Shown here: positions 15,262 to 21,672 of the stretch, one piece after another
How positions within the stretch are numbered: position 1 is the stretch's first letter
Layout: each line of letters starts with the position of its first letter
From: a virus
DNA length: 28,778 nt
Direction: 5' to 3' (one strand)
Virus record (IMG/VR): IMGVR_UViG_3300042695_000329
Coordinates: 1 to 28,778 of that record
The notes under the pieces: generated by a model
Seen by the model: the letters and a program-made list of their open reading frames with translations, nothing else
Told to the model about the DNA's origin: nothing
Database searches by the model: none
Translations under genes and position numbers: made by a program

Positions 15262-16367
15262 TTGAAAATGATGTTAAACTTGATTATAAAGATGTATTGA
15301 TTCGCCCAAAGCGTAGTACGCTATCAAGCAGATCTGAAGTAGAGCTTAAACGAGAATTTAGTTTTCGTAATGCAGAAAACGAGTTTTCAGGTATTCCTAT
15401 CATGGCTGCTAACATGGATGGGGTAGGTACATTCGAGATGGCAGATGCTCTTGCAAAGCAAAGAGTGTTTACTTGTCTTGTTAAAACGTATTCAGAAACA
15501 GAACTAGTTTCGTTCTTTGATAACGGCAATGAAGACTACACTCGTACTAACTATGTTGCTATGAGCATTGGAATTGGTCATGAAGACGAAATGAAATTCC
15601 GTAATGTATACGAGCAAGCTGGTGCTTATCTCAAATACGTATGTATTGATGTCGCGAATGGATATACAGAACGTTTCGTCGAGTTCATCAAACACTTTCG
15701 TATGAACTATCCGTATATCGTAATCATTGCAGGTAACGTTGTGACTGCAGATCAAACACAGGAGCTTATTCTAAATGGAGCAGACATTGTCAAAGTTGGT
15801 ATCGGCCCTGGTTCTGTATGCACGACTCGAATCCAAACCGGCGTGGGTTATCCGCAGCTATCTGCTGTTATTGAGTGTGCAGATGCTGCTCATGGTCTTG
15901 GTGGCCATATCATTGCTGATGGCGGGTGTAGCACTCCTGGTGATGTAGCAAAAGCTTTTGCTGCTGGTGCTGACTTTGTAATGCTTGGTGGTATGCTTGC
16001 AGGTCATGATCAAGGTGGTGGAGAGATAATTAACAGAGCTTTCAAAACCGGCGAGATCCATTATGATAATGGTGATGAAGTCATCGAAACAAAAAAGTTT
16101 GTTAAGTTCTATGGTATGAGTTCAAAAACCGCAAACGATAAACACTTCAATGGTCTTAAGGATTATCGTTCTTCTGAAGGTCGAACTGTGTTGACAAAAT
16201 ACAAAGGTGATGTTAATATTACTATACAAGATATTCTTGGTGGTGTTCGTTCTACCTGCACTTATGTCGGCGCAAGTACTTTAAAACAACTATCTAAGTG
16301 TGCAACATTTATTCGTTGCACTGAGACACATAACCGAGTTTTTGAAAATTCTACTATTGGTAATTAA
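15255..16367 (+). CDS. guaC: GMP reductase (GuaC-like)
   Basis: An IMPDH/GMPR-family TIM-barrel enzyme that reduces GMP to IMP and ammonia with NADPH. The N-terminus ([12 protein letters not shown], 12-23), [10 protein letters not shown] (51-60), IDVANGYTE (131-139), the flap with catalytic Cys189 in [11 protein letters not shown] (183-192), [23 protein letters not shown] and YGMSS closely follow bacterial GuaC. There are no CBS domains, and a YRSSEGRTV segment carries the reductase-type glutamate, so GMP reductase is favoured over IMP dehydrogenase. The length of 370 exceeds the usual 347 because of a small insertion near residues 270-285. It returns guanine nucleotides to the adenine branch and sits beside a MazG-like gene. 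Confidence 0.92.
   Translation: MLIENDVKLDYKDVLIRPKRSTLSSRSEVELKREFSFRNAENEFSGIPIMAANMDGVGTFEMADALAKQRVFTCLVKTYSETELVSFFDNGNEDYTRTNYVAMSIGIGHEDEMKFRNVYEQAGAYLKYVCIDVANGYTERFVEFIKHFRMNYPYIVIIAGNVVTADQTQELILNGADIVKVGIGPGSVCTTRIQTGVGYPQLSAVIECADAAHGLGGHIIADGGCSTPGDVAKAFAAGADFVMLGGMLAGHDQGGGEIINRAFKTGEIHYDNGDEVIETKKFVKFYGMSSKTANDKHFNGLKDYRSSEGRTVLTKYKGDVNITIQDILGGVRSTCTYVGASTLKQLSKCATFIRCTETHNRVFENSTIGN
16191..16219 (+). promoter_or_regulatory. Internal sigma70-type promoter in guaC
   Basis: TTGACA, a 17-base spacer and TAATAT near the 3' end of guaC, placed to transcribe the MazG-like gene. The hexamers and the spacing match the other early promoters here. Confidence 0.5.
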
Positions 16368-16378
16368 GGAGATTTACA

Positions 16379-16834
16379 ATGAGTGATTGGGCAAACGACA
16401 TGTCGATGATGCACCAGAAGTTCGGTGTTCACGAATGGTTTGAAAAGAATAAGAACGACAAAGAACTTATGACTAAGTATTTTACTTTCCGTTTGAACAT
16501 GTGTCTCGAAGAACTTCTTGAGACAGGTACAGCTGCTGGGTTACTTCTTAAACAGAAAGATGACGGTAATTTTGCTTTTACCGAAACCAACAATGACTCA
16601 GATCCTGAAGAGATCGTTGACGGTCTTATCGATCTCTGCGTCTTTGCTATCGGTACTCTTGACGTGTTTGGTGTTGATGCTAACGAAGCATGGGATAAAG
16701 TTTACGCTGCAAACATGAACAAGAATGTTGGTGTGAAAGCAGGCCGACCGAATCCGTTTGGTCTTCCAGATCTTATCAAACCAGAAGGCTGGACTGCACC
16801 AAGCCACGAAGGTAACCACGGTGATCTAAAATAA
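16379..16834 (+). CDS. MazG-like nucleotide pyrophosphohydrolase (151 aa)
   Basis: The helical core has the all-alpha NTP pyrophosphatase pattern: EELLETGTAAG (residues 45-55) gives one metal-binding acidic helix, and EEIVDGLIDLCVFAIG (about 82-97) gives the second, with E/D pairs spaced as in MazG/HisE proteins. The C-terminal tail (GRPNPFGLPDLIKPEGW) is typical of phage versions. It probably hydrolyses a nucleoside triphosphate to the monophosphate and pyrophosphate. The substrate cannot be read from sequence. A modified or unwanted dNTP is possible, given the DNA-modification block. An AAGGAG site precedes the ATG, and an internal promoter lies in guaC. Confidence 0.65.
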   Translation: MSDWANDMSMMHQKFGVHEWFEKNKNDKELMTKYFTFRLNMCLEELLETGTAAGLLLKQKDDGNFAFTETNNDSDPEEIVDGLIDLCVFAIGTLDVFGVDANEAWDKVYAANMNKNVGVKAGRPNPFGLPDLIKPEGWTAPSHEGNHGDLK

Positions 16835-16858
16835 TTTGAAAAAAGTTTCGTGGAGGGG

Positions 16859-16887
16859 TTGACATTTCGTTTGGCATGACTTATATA
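16859..16887 (+). promoter_or_regulatory. Sigma70-type promoter with SD-hairpin leader
   Basis: TTGACA (16859-16864), a 17-base spacer and TATATA (16882-16887). The leader begins near AGGA (16896-16899), which can pair with TCCT (16913-16916). The Shine-Dalgarno AAAGGA (16904-16909) lies in the loop between them. Confidence 0.8.
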
Positions 16888-16918
16888 GATAATGTAGGAA
16901 CGGAAAGGAAACTCCTCC

Positions 16919-17269
16919 ATGATTACCATCTATCAAATTCGCCTCACTGACGAACAAATCCTTGCTGTTAACGCAGGTCGTGAAGTTGAAGCTTTCGATG
17001 TTCGCAATCGTATGCAGTTTGGTTTCGATAAGTCTAAGTTCTCTGAAACTTATCTGAAGCACTACTCGAAAGGTTGGATTGTTGACACTGACAATCTCGA
17101 AGAAGCTTTTGAAGTAGCAAACGGTATGGGTGATCGTTACAAAGGTACTCGTGTTGGTCGCTCTTACTCTGCCTCTGTCGGCGATATCTTCGTCAACGAA
17201 GAAAATGATTGCTTCATCTGCGATACTTTTGGTTTCGTAGCTGTTGGCCACTACAAGATGGAAGCATAA
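16919..17269 (+). CDS. Hypothetical protein (116 aa)
   Basis: The sequence begins MITIYQIRLTDEQILAVNAG. It appears to have an N-terminal alpha/beta part and a C-terminal beta-rich part around SASVGDIFVNEENDCFICD (residues 84-102), which resembles small soluble phage early proteins with a GDxF segment. I do not recognise a family. It is the first of a run of small genes each with a strong promoter and an AAAGGA site. Cys97 and Cys100 are close together, but no full zinc site is seen. It is probably early and cytoplasmic, with function unknown. Confidence 0.7.
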   Translation: MITIYQIRLTDEQILAVNAGREVEAFDVRNRMQFGFDKSKFSETYLKHYSKGWIVDTDNLEEAFEVANGMGDRYKGTRVGRSYSASVGDIFVNEENDCFICDTFGFVAVGHYKMEA

Positions 17270-17319
17270 GCCAATGCTTTCAAAGCAAAACTATTTTTCA
17301 TCTAAAATGAAAATAGTGG

Positions 17320-17348
17320 TTGACATTTGCGTAGTAAAGTACTATATT
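17320..17348 (+). promoter_or_regulatory. Sigma70-type promoter with SD-hairpin leader
   Basis: TTGACA (17320-17325), a 17-base spacer and TATATT (17343-17348). In the leader, TAGG (17356-17359) can pair with CCTA (17372-17375) around the Shine-Dalgarno AAAGGA (17365-17370). An AT-rich hairpin of about 11 pairs (17290-17317) lies just upstream and could mark the end of the previous transcript. Confidence 0.8.
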
Positions 17349-17377
17349 AATAATATAGGAAGACAAAGGAACCTACC

Positions 17378-17617
17378 ATGACTCAGAACCAAATCCTTCT
17401 CGCTCAAATCGGTCGCAATCTTATGAAAATGAGTGAATCAATGCCTATGAAAGGCTTGACTGATGCTCAGATTGCTCGCACCAATCGTATGAGCTCGTTT
17501 GGCGACGCTCTTACTCGCTTCGGTGCTACCTTCGGTCCTCGCAACTTGAAAGAAGTTCTTGAGCTTGGTGGGGTTTCTCTTGAAGAAGCTCAAGAATTCA
17601 TCCAGATCGGCAAATAA
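17378..17617 (+). CDS. Hypothetical protein (79 aa)
   Basis: A 79-residue, mainly helical soluble protein beginning MTQNQILLAQIGRNLMKM, with a central basic/polar part (ARTNRMSSFGDALTRFGATF) and a C-terminal helical segment (VSLEEAQEFIQIGK). I do not recognise a family. It has its own strong promoter, a ribosome-binding site in a possible hairpin loop, and is followed six bases later by a membrane-protein gene. No catalytic or metal-binding motif is visible. Confidence 0.65.
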   Translation: MTQNQILLAQIGRNLMKMSESMPMKGLTDAQIARTNRMSSFGDALTRFGATFGPRNLKEVLELGGVSLEEAQEFIQIGK

Positions 17618-17623
17618 GGATAT

Positions 17624-17833
17624 ATGAAAATGAAAACTCTTCTTGGAACTCTCGGTGTCACTTTTGTGATCATCATCTTTTTTCTAGCTTTTCTTTGGCC
17701 ACTTGCTATCATCTGGGCAGTGAACACTCTCTTTAGTTTTGGTATTGCGTACACTTTCTGGAATTGGCTTGCAGTTCTTGTTCTTACCATCTCGTTTGGT
17801 AAAGCAAATGTTTCTGTGAAAAAAGCTGGTTGA
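17624..17833 (+). CDS. Two-segment membrane protein (69 aa)
   Basis: Residues about 8-31 (GVTFVIIIFFLAFLWPLAII) and 36-59 are strongly hydrophobic and predict two transmembrane helices with a very short turn and a basic C-terminal tail (KANVSVKKAG). Either the first ATG or the second ATG, two codons on, could be used. The second has a better distance from AAGGA. The TGA stop lies inside the next promoter's -35 box. It may modify the host membrane early in infection, but no family is recognised. Confidence 0.7.
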   Translation: MKMKTLLGTLGVTFVIIIFFLAFLWPLAIIWAVNTLFSFGIAYTFWNWLAVLVLTISFGKANVSVKKAG

Positions 17834-17858
17834 CACCACTGTCGAATCAGTATAGATT
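17830..17858 (+). promoter_or_regulatory. Sigma70-type promoter with SD-hairpin leader
   Basis: TTGACA (17830-17835) contains the TGA stop of the upstream gene, with TAGATT (17853-17858) after 17 bases. The leader can form a six-pair stem, ATAGGA (17863-17868) with TCCTAT (17882-17887), which includes part of the ATG and places the Shine-Dalgarno AAAAGGA in its loop. Confidence 0.7.
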
Positions 17859-17885
17859 GATAATAGGAAAAGAAAAGGAAATCCT

Positions 17886-18125
17886 ATGACTCGCACTTCT
17901 GCTTATCGTTTCACCGTTCGCATGCTCAACGGCAAAGTTCATCCTGAAGATCAAGCCGCTGTTGATGGTCTTCGTACTGTCGTCAAGCTCGGTAACACCG
18001 CTTTTCAGACTCAGCAATATGTAAAGCTGCAGGGTCGTGGCCATCGTATGGGTGTTCGCCGTTACAACCAATCTTTGCCTCTTCCTTTGGCCACTTCGGC
18101 CGATGTTTATGTGTACAATCGCTAA
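17886..18125 (+). CDS. Basic hypothetical protein (79 aa)
   Basis: Starts MTRTSAYRFTVRMLNGK and is basic, with a GRGHRMGVRRYNQSL patch (residues 51-65). This could bind nucleic acid, but no known fold is clear. The ATG lies within a predicted leader stem, and codons ending in C are more common than in the replication genes. It follows the membrane-protein gene with only its promoter between. I do not recognise a family. Confidence 0.65.
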   Translation: MTRTSAYRFTVRMLNGKVHPEDQAAVDGLRTVVKLGNTAFQTQQYVKLQGRGHRMGVRRYNQSLPLPLATSADVYVYNR

Positions 18126-18140
18126 GTTTTAGCTTATAAT
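18112..18140 (+). promoter_or_regulatory. Probable promoter
   Basis: A perfect TATAAT (18135-18140) follows TGTACA (18112-18117, four of six matches to TTGACA) after 17 bases. It overlaps the end of the preceding gene and precedes the 79-aa gene at 18168, which has an AAAGGA site. Confidence 0.55.
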
Positions 18141-18167
18141 ACCTACATCACATCAAAGGATACGTAA

Positions 18168-18407
18168 ATGGATATCGCAGTACTTCAAAATCTTGACAAA
18201 ATGACTCTCTCGGCTGCTCAAGAAGCGGCTGTTACTTTGATCGACGTTCGTAAAACTAAAAAGATTGTTTTGGATCGCTTGCAACGTGACATCTCAAAAG
18301 CACCTACTGCTGCTGAGGTATCTCGCATCATGTGGCAGGTCTATATGTCTGGCACCGGTCTTGGTACCGTTGGTTCTGCTTGGAAAAAGCACTATCGGAG
18401 CGTGTAA
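18168..18407 (+). CDS. Helical hypothetical protein (79 aa)
   Basis: Begins MDIAVLQNLDKMTLSAAQEA and is predicted mostly helical, with an interior basic stretch (VRKTKKIVLDRLQRD, 27-41) and a polar C-terminus ending WKKHYRSV. No family is recognised. It is one base before the next gene's ATG, so the pair should be made together. It has no membrane segment, signal peptide or cysteine cluster. Confidence 0.65.
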   Translation: MDIAVLQNLDKMTLSAAQEAAVTLIDVRKTKKIVLDRLQRDISKAPTAAEVSRIMWQVYMSGTGLGTVGSAWKKHYRSV

Positions 18408-18408
18408 G

Positions 18409-18870
18409 ATGCCACGTAAAGAAACAGTAGATCATGAAGCAGAAATCCGCTCTCTAGTAAAAATGGCTAAAGTGATGTGCTCTGCTATTGAAAACGAACA
18501 CGACAAAAAAGTAGTCATTGGTCTATTGACTGATGGCATTTTTCAGCGTAAGCACTATCACACTGGTATGGCTTCTCGAGAAGCAAATAAGCTTCCTAAG
18601 GGGCAAGCAGCCACTAAAGAACATTTTTATGGCCGCAAAAAGACTGCCGCAGATCTAGTAGAAATGTTGATTCAAAATCCAGCATTAGATAATGAATTTC
18701 TGTTTAACTATGTGAAAACCCGTTGTCAAGTTCATTCTGTAACTAAAAAACAAAACATGGCTCTCCGCAACTTTACAAAAGAGAACCCTGAAGCAACGTG
18801 GGAAGAAGCATACACTCGTTGTAATGTGTTGCTCGAGAAAAAAATCGATAGGCGTAAAAAAATCGGTTGA
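18409..18870 (+). CDS. Hypothetical basic protein (153 aa)
   Basis: The ATG at 18409 (MPRKETVDHEAEIRSL) follows the upstream stop by one base. An earlier start in this frame would run inside that gene and is rejected. The protein is basic and helical. It includes a KKTAADLVEMLIQNPALD segment (about 78-95), a C-terminal NPEATWEEAYTRCNVLLEKK stretch, and a terminal KKIDRRKKIG tail. I do not recognise a family. The TGA stop falls inside the -35 hexamer of the next promoter. A nucleic-acid-binding role is possible from charge only. Confidence 0.65.
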   Translation: MPRKETVDHEAEIRSLVKMAKVMCSAIENEHDKKVVIGLLTDGIFQRKHYHTGMASREANKLPKGQAATKEHFYGRKKTAADLVEMLIQNPALDNEFLFNYVKTRCQVHSVTKKQNMALRNFTKENPEATWEEAYTRCNVLLEKKIDRRKKIG

Positions 18871-18895
18871 CATTCGTTTTGATATGTGTTAAAGC
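18867..18895 (+). promoter_or_regulatory. Sigma70-type promoter
   Basis: TTGACA (18867-18872), which contains the upstream TGA stop, with a weak TAAAGC (18890-18895) after 17 bases. The spacer shares TTGATATGTGTTA with the promoter at 19203, so the two look like copies. Confidence 0.6.
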
Positions 18896-18896
18896 T

Positions 18897-18917
18897 GGTC
18901 TCCTAACAACGGAGACC
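18897..18917 (+). promoter_or_regulatory. Leader hairpin sequestering a ribosome-binding site
   Basis: GGTCTCC (18897-18903) can pair with GGAGACC (18911-18917) around a TAACAAC loop. GGAG, the only Shine-Dalgarno for the ATG at 18921, is inside the stem, so translation may be held low unless the hairpin opens or transcription starts within it. Confidence 0.55.
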
Positions 18918-18920
18918 ATT

Positions 18921-19193
18921 ATGATTTTCTACACTGACACCGGCTCAAAATCTGACTTCGATCCTGACCTCGTCAACCGTCTTAACCCAAACACTATGTA
19001 CATCAAACATCTCGAAAACCTATTCATCCTTAAATTCCTCGAACTCAAATCCGACCAATTCGCAGAAAGAGCTCAGGCTAAAAGGGAAATTGAGATTTGC
19101 AACAAAAAACTAAAATTTTGGAAATACAAAATTACTAACCAGGAACTCATCGACGAAAAAATGAAACAACTCAAAATACTCTGGAATTCATAA
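18921..19193 (+). CDS. Lysine-rich hypothetical protein (90 aa)
   Basis: The ATG at 18921 (MIFYTDTGSKSDFDPD) is chosen over a TTG that lies in the promoter. The C-terminal half is lysine- and glutamate-rich (FAERAQAKREIEICNKKL and following) and probably forms a coiled coil. C-ending codons (CTC, ATC, GAC, AAC) are frequent, unlike the neighbouring replication genes. Its ribosome-binding site is in a hairpin stem. No family is recognised. Confidence 0.65.
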   Translation: MIFYTDTGSKSDFDPDLVNRLNPNTMYIKHLENLFILKFLELKSDQFAERAQAKREIEICNKKLKFWKYKITNQELIDEKMKQLKILWNS

Positions 19194-19202
19194 AAAAACT
19201 GG

Positions 19203-19231
19203 TTGACAACCTTTTTGATATGTGTTAGACT
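19203..19231 (+). promoter_or_regulatory. Sigma70-type promoter
   Basis: TTGACA (19203-19208), a 17-base spacer and TAGACT (19226-19231). It shares its spacer sequence with the promoter at 18867. The leader has TTAGA/TCTAA complementarity followed by an exposed AAAGGAG site. Confidence 0.65.
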
Positions 19232-19255
19232 AAAACTCTAACAAAGGAGAATGCT

Positions 19256-19603
19256 ATGTCTTTTACCTACACTCCCACCAATCGTTTTTTCGTCACTAAC
19301 CCCTACAATCCCGAACTCGATCGGGGCCGCACTCCTTTTACCAAACAACAAACCATCGACTTCATCAACTCCATCGATCCCTCCGAACATAACCACTACG
19401 GATATATTCTTATCGCTGAATATACTATCGACGGAAAATACCAATACACTGTCCACTCCTTCGCCCATGACATTTGGACTCCTACCGGTAAAATCAAACG
19501 CAACTTCGTCAAATATCTCGATCTGACACCTTATATTGAAAACTACATTCCTACCAACCTCTCTGAAACTACATACGAAAACTGGAATTCACAACATGCT
19601 TGA
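19256..19603 (+). CDS. Hypothetical protein (115 aa)
   Basis: Begins MSFTYTPTNRFFVTNPYNPE and is rich in aromatic residues and proline, with a likely beta-rich core (YGYILIAEYTIDGKYQYTV, around 48-66). C-ending codons are unusually common, as in the gene before it. A strong promoter and an AAAGGAG site precede the ATG. Its last eight bases overlap the ATG of the nuclease-like gene. I do not recognise a family. It is probably an early protein made at high level. Confidence 0.65.
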   Translation: MSFTYTPTNRFFVTNPYNPELDRGRTPFTKQQTIDFINSIDPSEHNHYGYILIAEYTIDGKYQYTVHSFAHDIWTPTGKIKRNFVKYLDLTPYIENYIPTNLSETTYENWNSQHA

Positions 19604-20402
19604 AACTCTTATCGAAACACAATATTTCGAATTGGAACTTCCCTTAGAAGCAGGGGAAGTTTCTAACATTTTTCACTATCATCGAAATCAAGAAAAATAT
19701 TGGAAAATGTCCAATAAGCCTTTGCGAGCCCTTCGTGAAGGCAAAATTGTTGCAGACTTTTCAAAGTGGTCTGATATAGCAAAAGACTCAAAAGTAAAGT
19801 ATGTCATTGACAAAAACTCTGATAAGTACACTTGGTTTCCAACGTTTATTATGAGCAAGAAAAACTTGTTCAAGCTTTATGACGCTAGATTTGCAAAAAC
19901 AGATCAAGGAATGATCGCTGTTATTCAAATTAACGAAGAGCCTTCAGCTATTCAAATCGTAACACCTGAAACTCGTGACGATACTACAGCTGTTTCTATG
20001 GGTGAAATTGGCGAGGAAGCCGTGGCATCACACTTCAATGCTCAGCGTTCAGAAGACTGGTATGATAGTGAAAAAGACGGTACAATTGGCGATCTTACAT
20101 ATGAAGTAAAGACGTTCCAACTTAACCATAGATATGAGGGATTTTTGATTGAGCAATCACAATGGCAGAAACTCGATGGAGTTGATATGCTTTTCTTTGT
20201 TCGTGTACCAGACAAAGAAGAAGATTTAGCAAAAGCTTATCTGATGATTAATCATAAGACCTGTTATCATCATGAATACGTAAAAGATACGAAACTTCGC
20301 TGTTATCCGTTGACAAATTGCCTTTATCAGTTTACAATTGACAAAGATAAGTCGAGTAAAATTCTTGCTCTATCAAAAGAAATTTCAACATGGAGAAAAT
20401 AA
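19596..20402 (+). CDS. PD-(D/E)XK nuclease-like protein (268 aa)
   Basis: The ATG at 19596 (MLETLIETQYF) overlaps the upstream stop. An earlier ATG inside the preceding gene is less likely. Residues 136-175 carry a plausible PD-(D/E)XK active site: EIGEEAVASHF with Glu140/141, then GTIGDLTYEVKTF with Asp166 and Glu170-Val-Lys172, followed by a strand and a helix (EQSQWQKLDGVDMLFFVRV). This is the layout of many restriction-type and phage nucleases. The N-terminal 130 residues are unfamiliar and may bind the target. It begins the block that leads into the DNA-modification genes. The target (host DNA or unmodified DNA) is unknown. Confidence 0.6.
   Translation: MLETLIETQYFELELPLEAGEVSNIFHYHRNQEKYWKMSNKPLRALREGKIVADFSKWSDIAKDSKVKYVIDKNSDKYTWFPTFIMSKKNLFKLYDARFAKTDQGMIAVIQINEEPSAIQIVTPETRDDTTAVSMGEIGEEAVASHFNAQRSEDWYDSEKDGTIGDLTYEVKTFQLNHRYEGFLIEQSQWQKLDGVDMLFFVRVPDKEEDLAKAYLMINHKTCYHHEYVKDTKLRCYPLTNCLYQFTIDKDKSSKILALSKEISTWRK
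20310..20338 (+). promoter_or_regulatory. Internal sigma70-type promoter before the modification genes
   Basis: TTGACA (20310-20315), a 17-base spacer and TACAAT (20333-20338), embedded in the nuclease-like gene about 65 bases before the DUF1599-like start. It may give the hydroxymethylase block separate transcription. Confidence 0.5.
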
Positions 20403-20782
20403 TGAGCAATCCTGAAAGTGTAAACGTTCTTCAAGAATGTATTGATTTGCAAACCCGCAAGTCTCGTGATTATCAAAATCCAAACTCGTCTGTAAAACAA
20501 GCAGACTATTATCCTAATGGTGTTCAAACGATTTATGATGTGATGCATGGTAAGATGCTTCGCATGAAGTCTGTTATGGAAGCGATGCAAAGCAAAGGTT
20601 ATGATCCGAACTTTGAAAGTCTCGAAGACAGCGCTAAAGATCTAATCAATTACGCAAGCTTCTTTGTTTCATATTGCCGTAATGGTATTCAAGGCCAAGC
20701 ACCAGGCCGTGATATCTTTAATAAAGAAATTAAAATTGAAGATCGTCCTGCTCTTGGTGATGCCAATGCAAACAGTAAGTGA
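20402..20782 (+). CDS. DUF1599 / Nmad1-like protein (126 aa)
   Basis: The ATG at 20402 (MSNPESVNVLQECIDLQ) overlaps the previous TAA. The helical sequence with KSRDYQNPNSSVKQADYY (25-42), HGKMLRMKSVMEAM and ESLEDSAKDLINYASFFVSY resembles the DUF1599 group, which has been grouped with DNA base-modification genes (Nmad1) by gene context. Its biochemical role is not established. It overlaps the dCMP hydroxymethylase gene by 17 bases, so joint action in nucleotide modification is plausible. The family match is moderate, not certain. Confidence 0.5.
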   Translation: MSNPESVNVLQECIDLQTRKSRDYQNPNSSVKQADYYPNGVQTIYDVMHGKMLRMKSVMEAMQSKGYDPNFESLEDSAKDLINYASFFVSYCRNGIQGQAPGRDIFNKEIKIEDRPALGDANANSK

Positions 20783-21458
20783 TATTCGTAAGCACTTTAT
20801 TGAAGAATTGAAAGCCGAACGTTTTACTACAGATAAAACCGGCCAAAAAACTATCGAGATCATCGGTGCAAGCTTCCTTGCCGATGAGTCTTCAATCTTT
20901 GGTACTCCTAATAAAGAGTACATCGATAAAGAAATCTCTTGGTACGAGTCTATGTCGACCAACATCTATGATATTAACAAAGAGTCGGGTGCAGATGCCC
21001 CGGCTGCTTGGCGTTATGCAGCAGATAAACATGGTAACATCAACTCGAATTATGGTCATCTGATCTTTAGTCCTAAGTATCATTATCAATTCATTCATGC
21101 GTTTGATGAACTATGGGCAAACCCAGACAGTCGTCGAGCTCAGATGGTGTATAATCGTCCTGAAATCTGGGTAGAATTCAACGAAGGTGGTAAGTCAGAT
21201 TTCATCTGTACTAATGCTCAAACCTTTTACATTCGTGATGGCAAACTTCATATGGTGTCACAAATGCGTTCAAATGATGTCGTGTATGGTTACAAGAATG
21301 ATTATGCTTGGGCTCGATATCTCATGGACAAGTTCATTCATCAATGGAACGAGATGGCTGCTATCTATGCAAAACATGGTGAAATCTCAAGAGGTGATTT
21401 GATCTGGCAGGTAATGAACTTGCACGTATACGAACGTCATTTCGACTTGGTGAAATAA
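20766..21458 (+). CDS. 42: dCMP hydroxymethylase (T4 gp42-like)
   Basis: A thymidylate-synthase-fold enzyme that adds a hydroxymethyl group from methylene-tetrahydrofolate to C5 of dCMP. The sequence follows T4 gp42: DKTGQKTIEIIGASF (23-37), NSNYG (93-97), NPDSRRAQMVYNRP (119-132), catalytic Cys148 in FICTN, and RSNDVVYGYKNDYAW (168-182). Asp179 occupies the place of the Asn that thymidylate synthases use for dUMP, which indicates dCMP specificity. Both key residues have the same numbers as in T4. The start at 20766 has a GGTG site. The C-terminus is about 16 residues shorter than T4's. It should supply 5-hydroxymethylcytosine for phage DNA. Confidence 0.88.
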   Translation: MQTVSDIRKHFIEELKAERFTTDKTGQKTIEIIGASFLADESSIFGTPNKEYIDKEISWYESMSTNIYDINKESGADAPAAWRYAADKHGNINSNYGHLIFSPKYHYQFIHAFDELWANPDSRRAQMVYNRPEIWVEFNEGGKSDFICTNAQTFYIRDGKLHMVSQMRSNDVVYGYKNDYAWARYLMDKFIHQWNEMAAIYAKHGEISRGDLIWQVMNLHVYERHFDLVK

Positions 21459-21459
21459 C

Positions 21460-21672
21460 ATGGATGAAATAGATTTTAATTCAGTAAAACTTACTTCAGA
21501 CCATAATCTTTTTGGAAAGTATACGATCATCACTCCACCAAAAATGGCTTGGAAATGCGAACTTCATTCTAGTACATATTTTCATGTTTCAGAAGGTAAA
21601 CAACCAAACGCGTTTCATCGCTTTATGCAAAGATTGTTCTTTGGTGTTAAGTGGTCAAGAGTAGATGACTGA
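21460..21672 (+). CDS. Hypothetical protein (70 aa)
   Basis: The ATG is one base after the gene 42 stop and the 3' end overlaps the deaminase gene by eight bases. The product begins MDEIDFNSVKLTSDHNLFG and has aromatic, basic C-terminal residues (FHRFMQRLFFGVKWSR). No family is recognised. Because it lies between two dCMP-metabolism enzymes it may assist them, but nothing in the sequence shows how. Confidence 0.6.
   Translation: MDEIDFNSVKLTSDHNLFGKYTIITPPKMAWKCELHSSTYFHVSEGKQPNAFHRFMQRLFFGVKWSRVDD

Noticed and set aside
19536-19595. Upstream ATG for the nuclease-like gene
   Set aside because: It would overlap the preceding gene by many codons, while the ATG at 19596 makes a short overlap typical of this genome.
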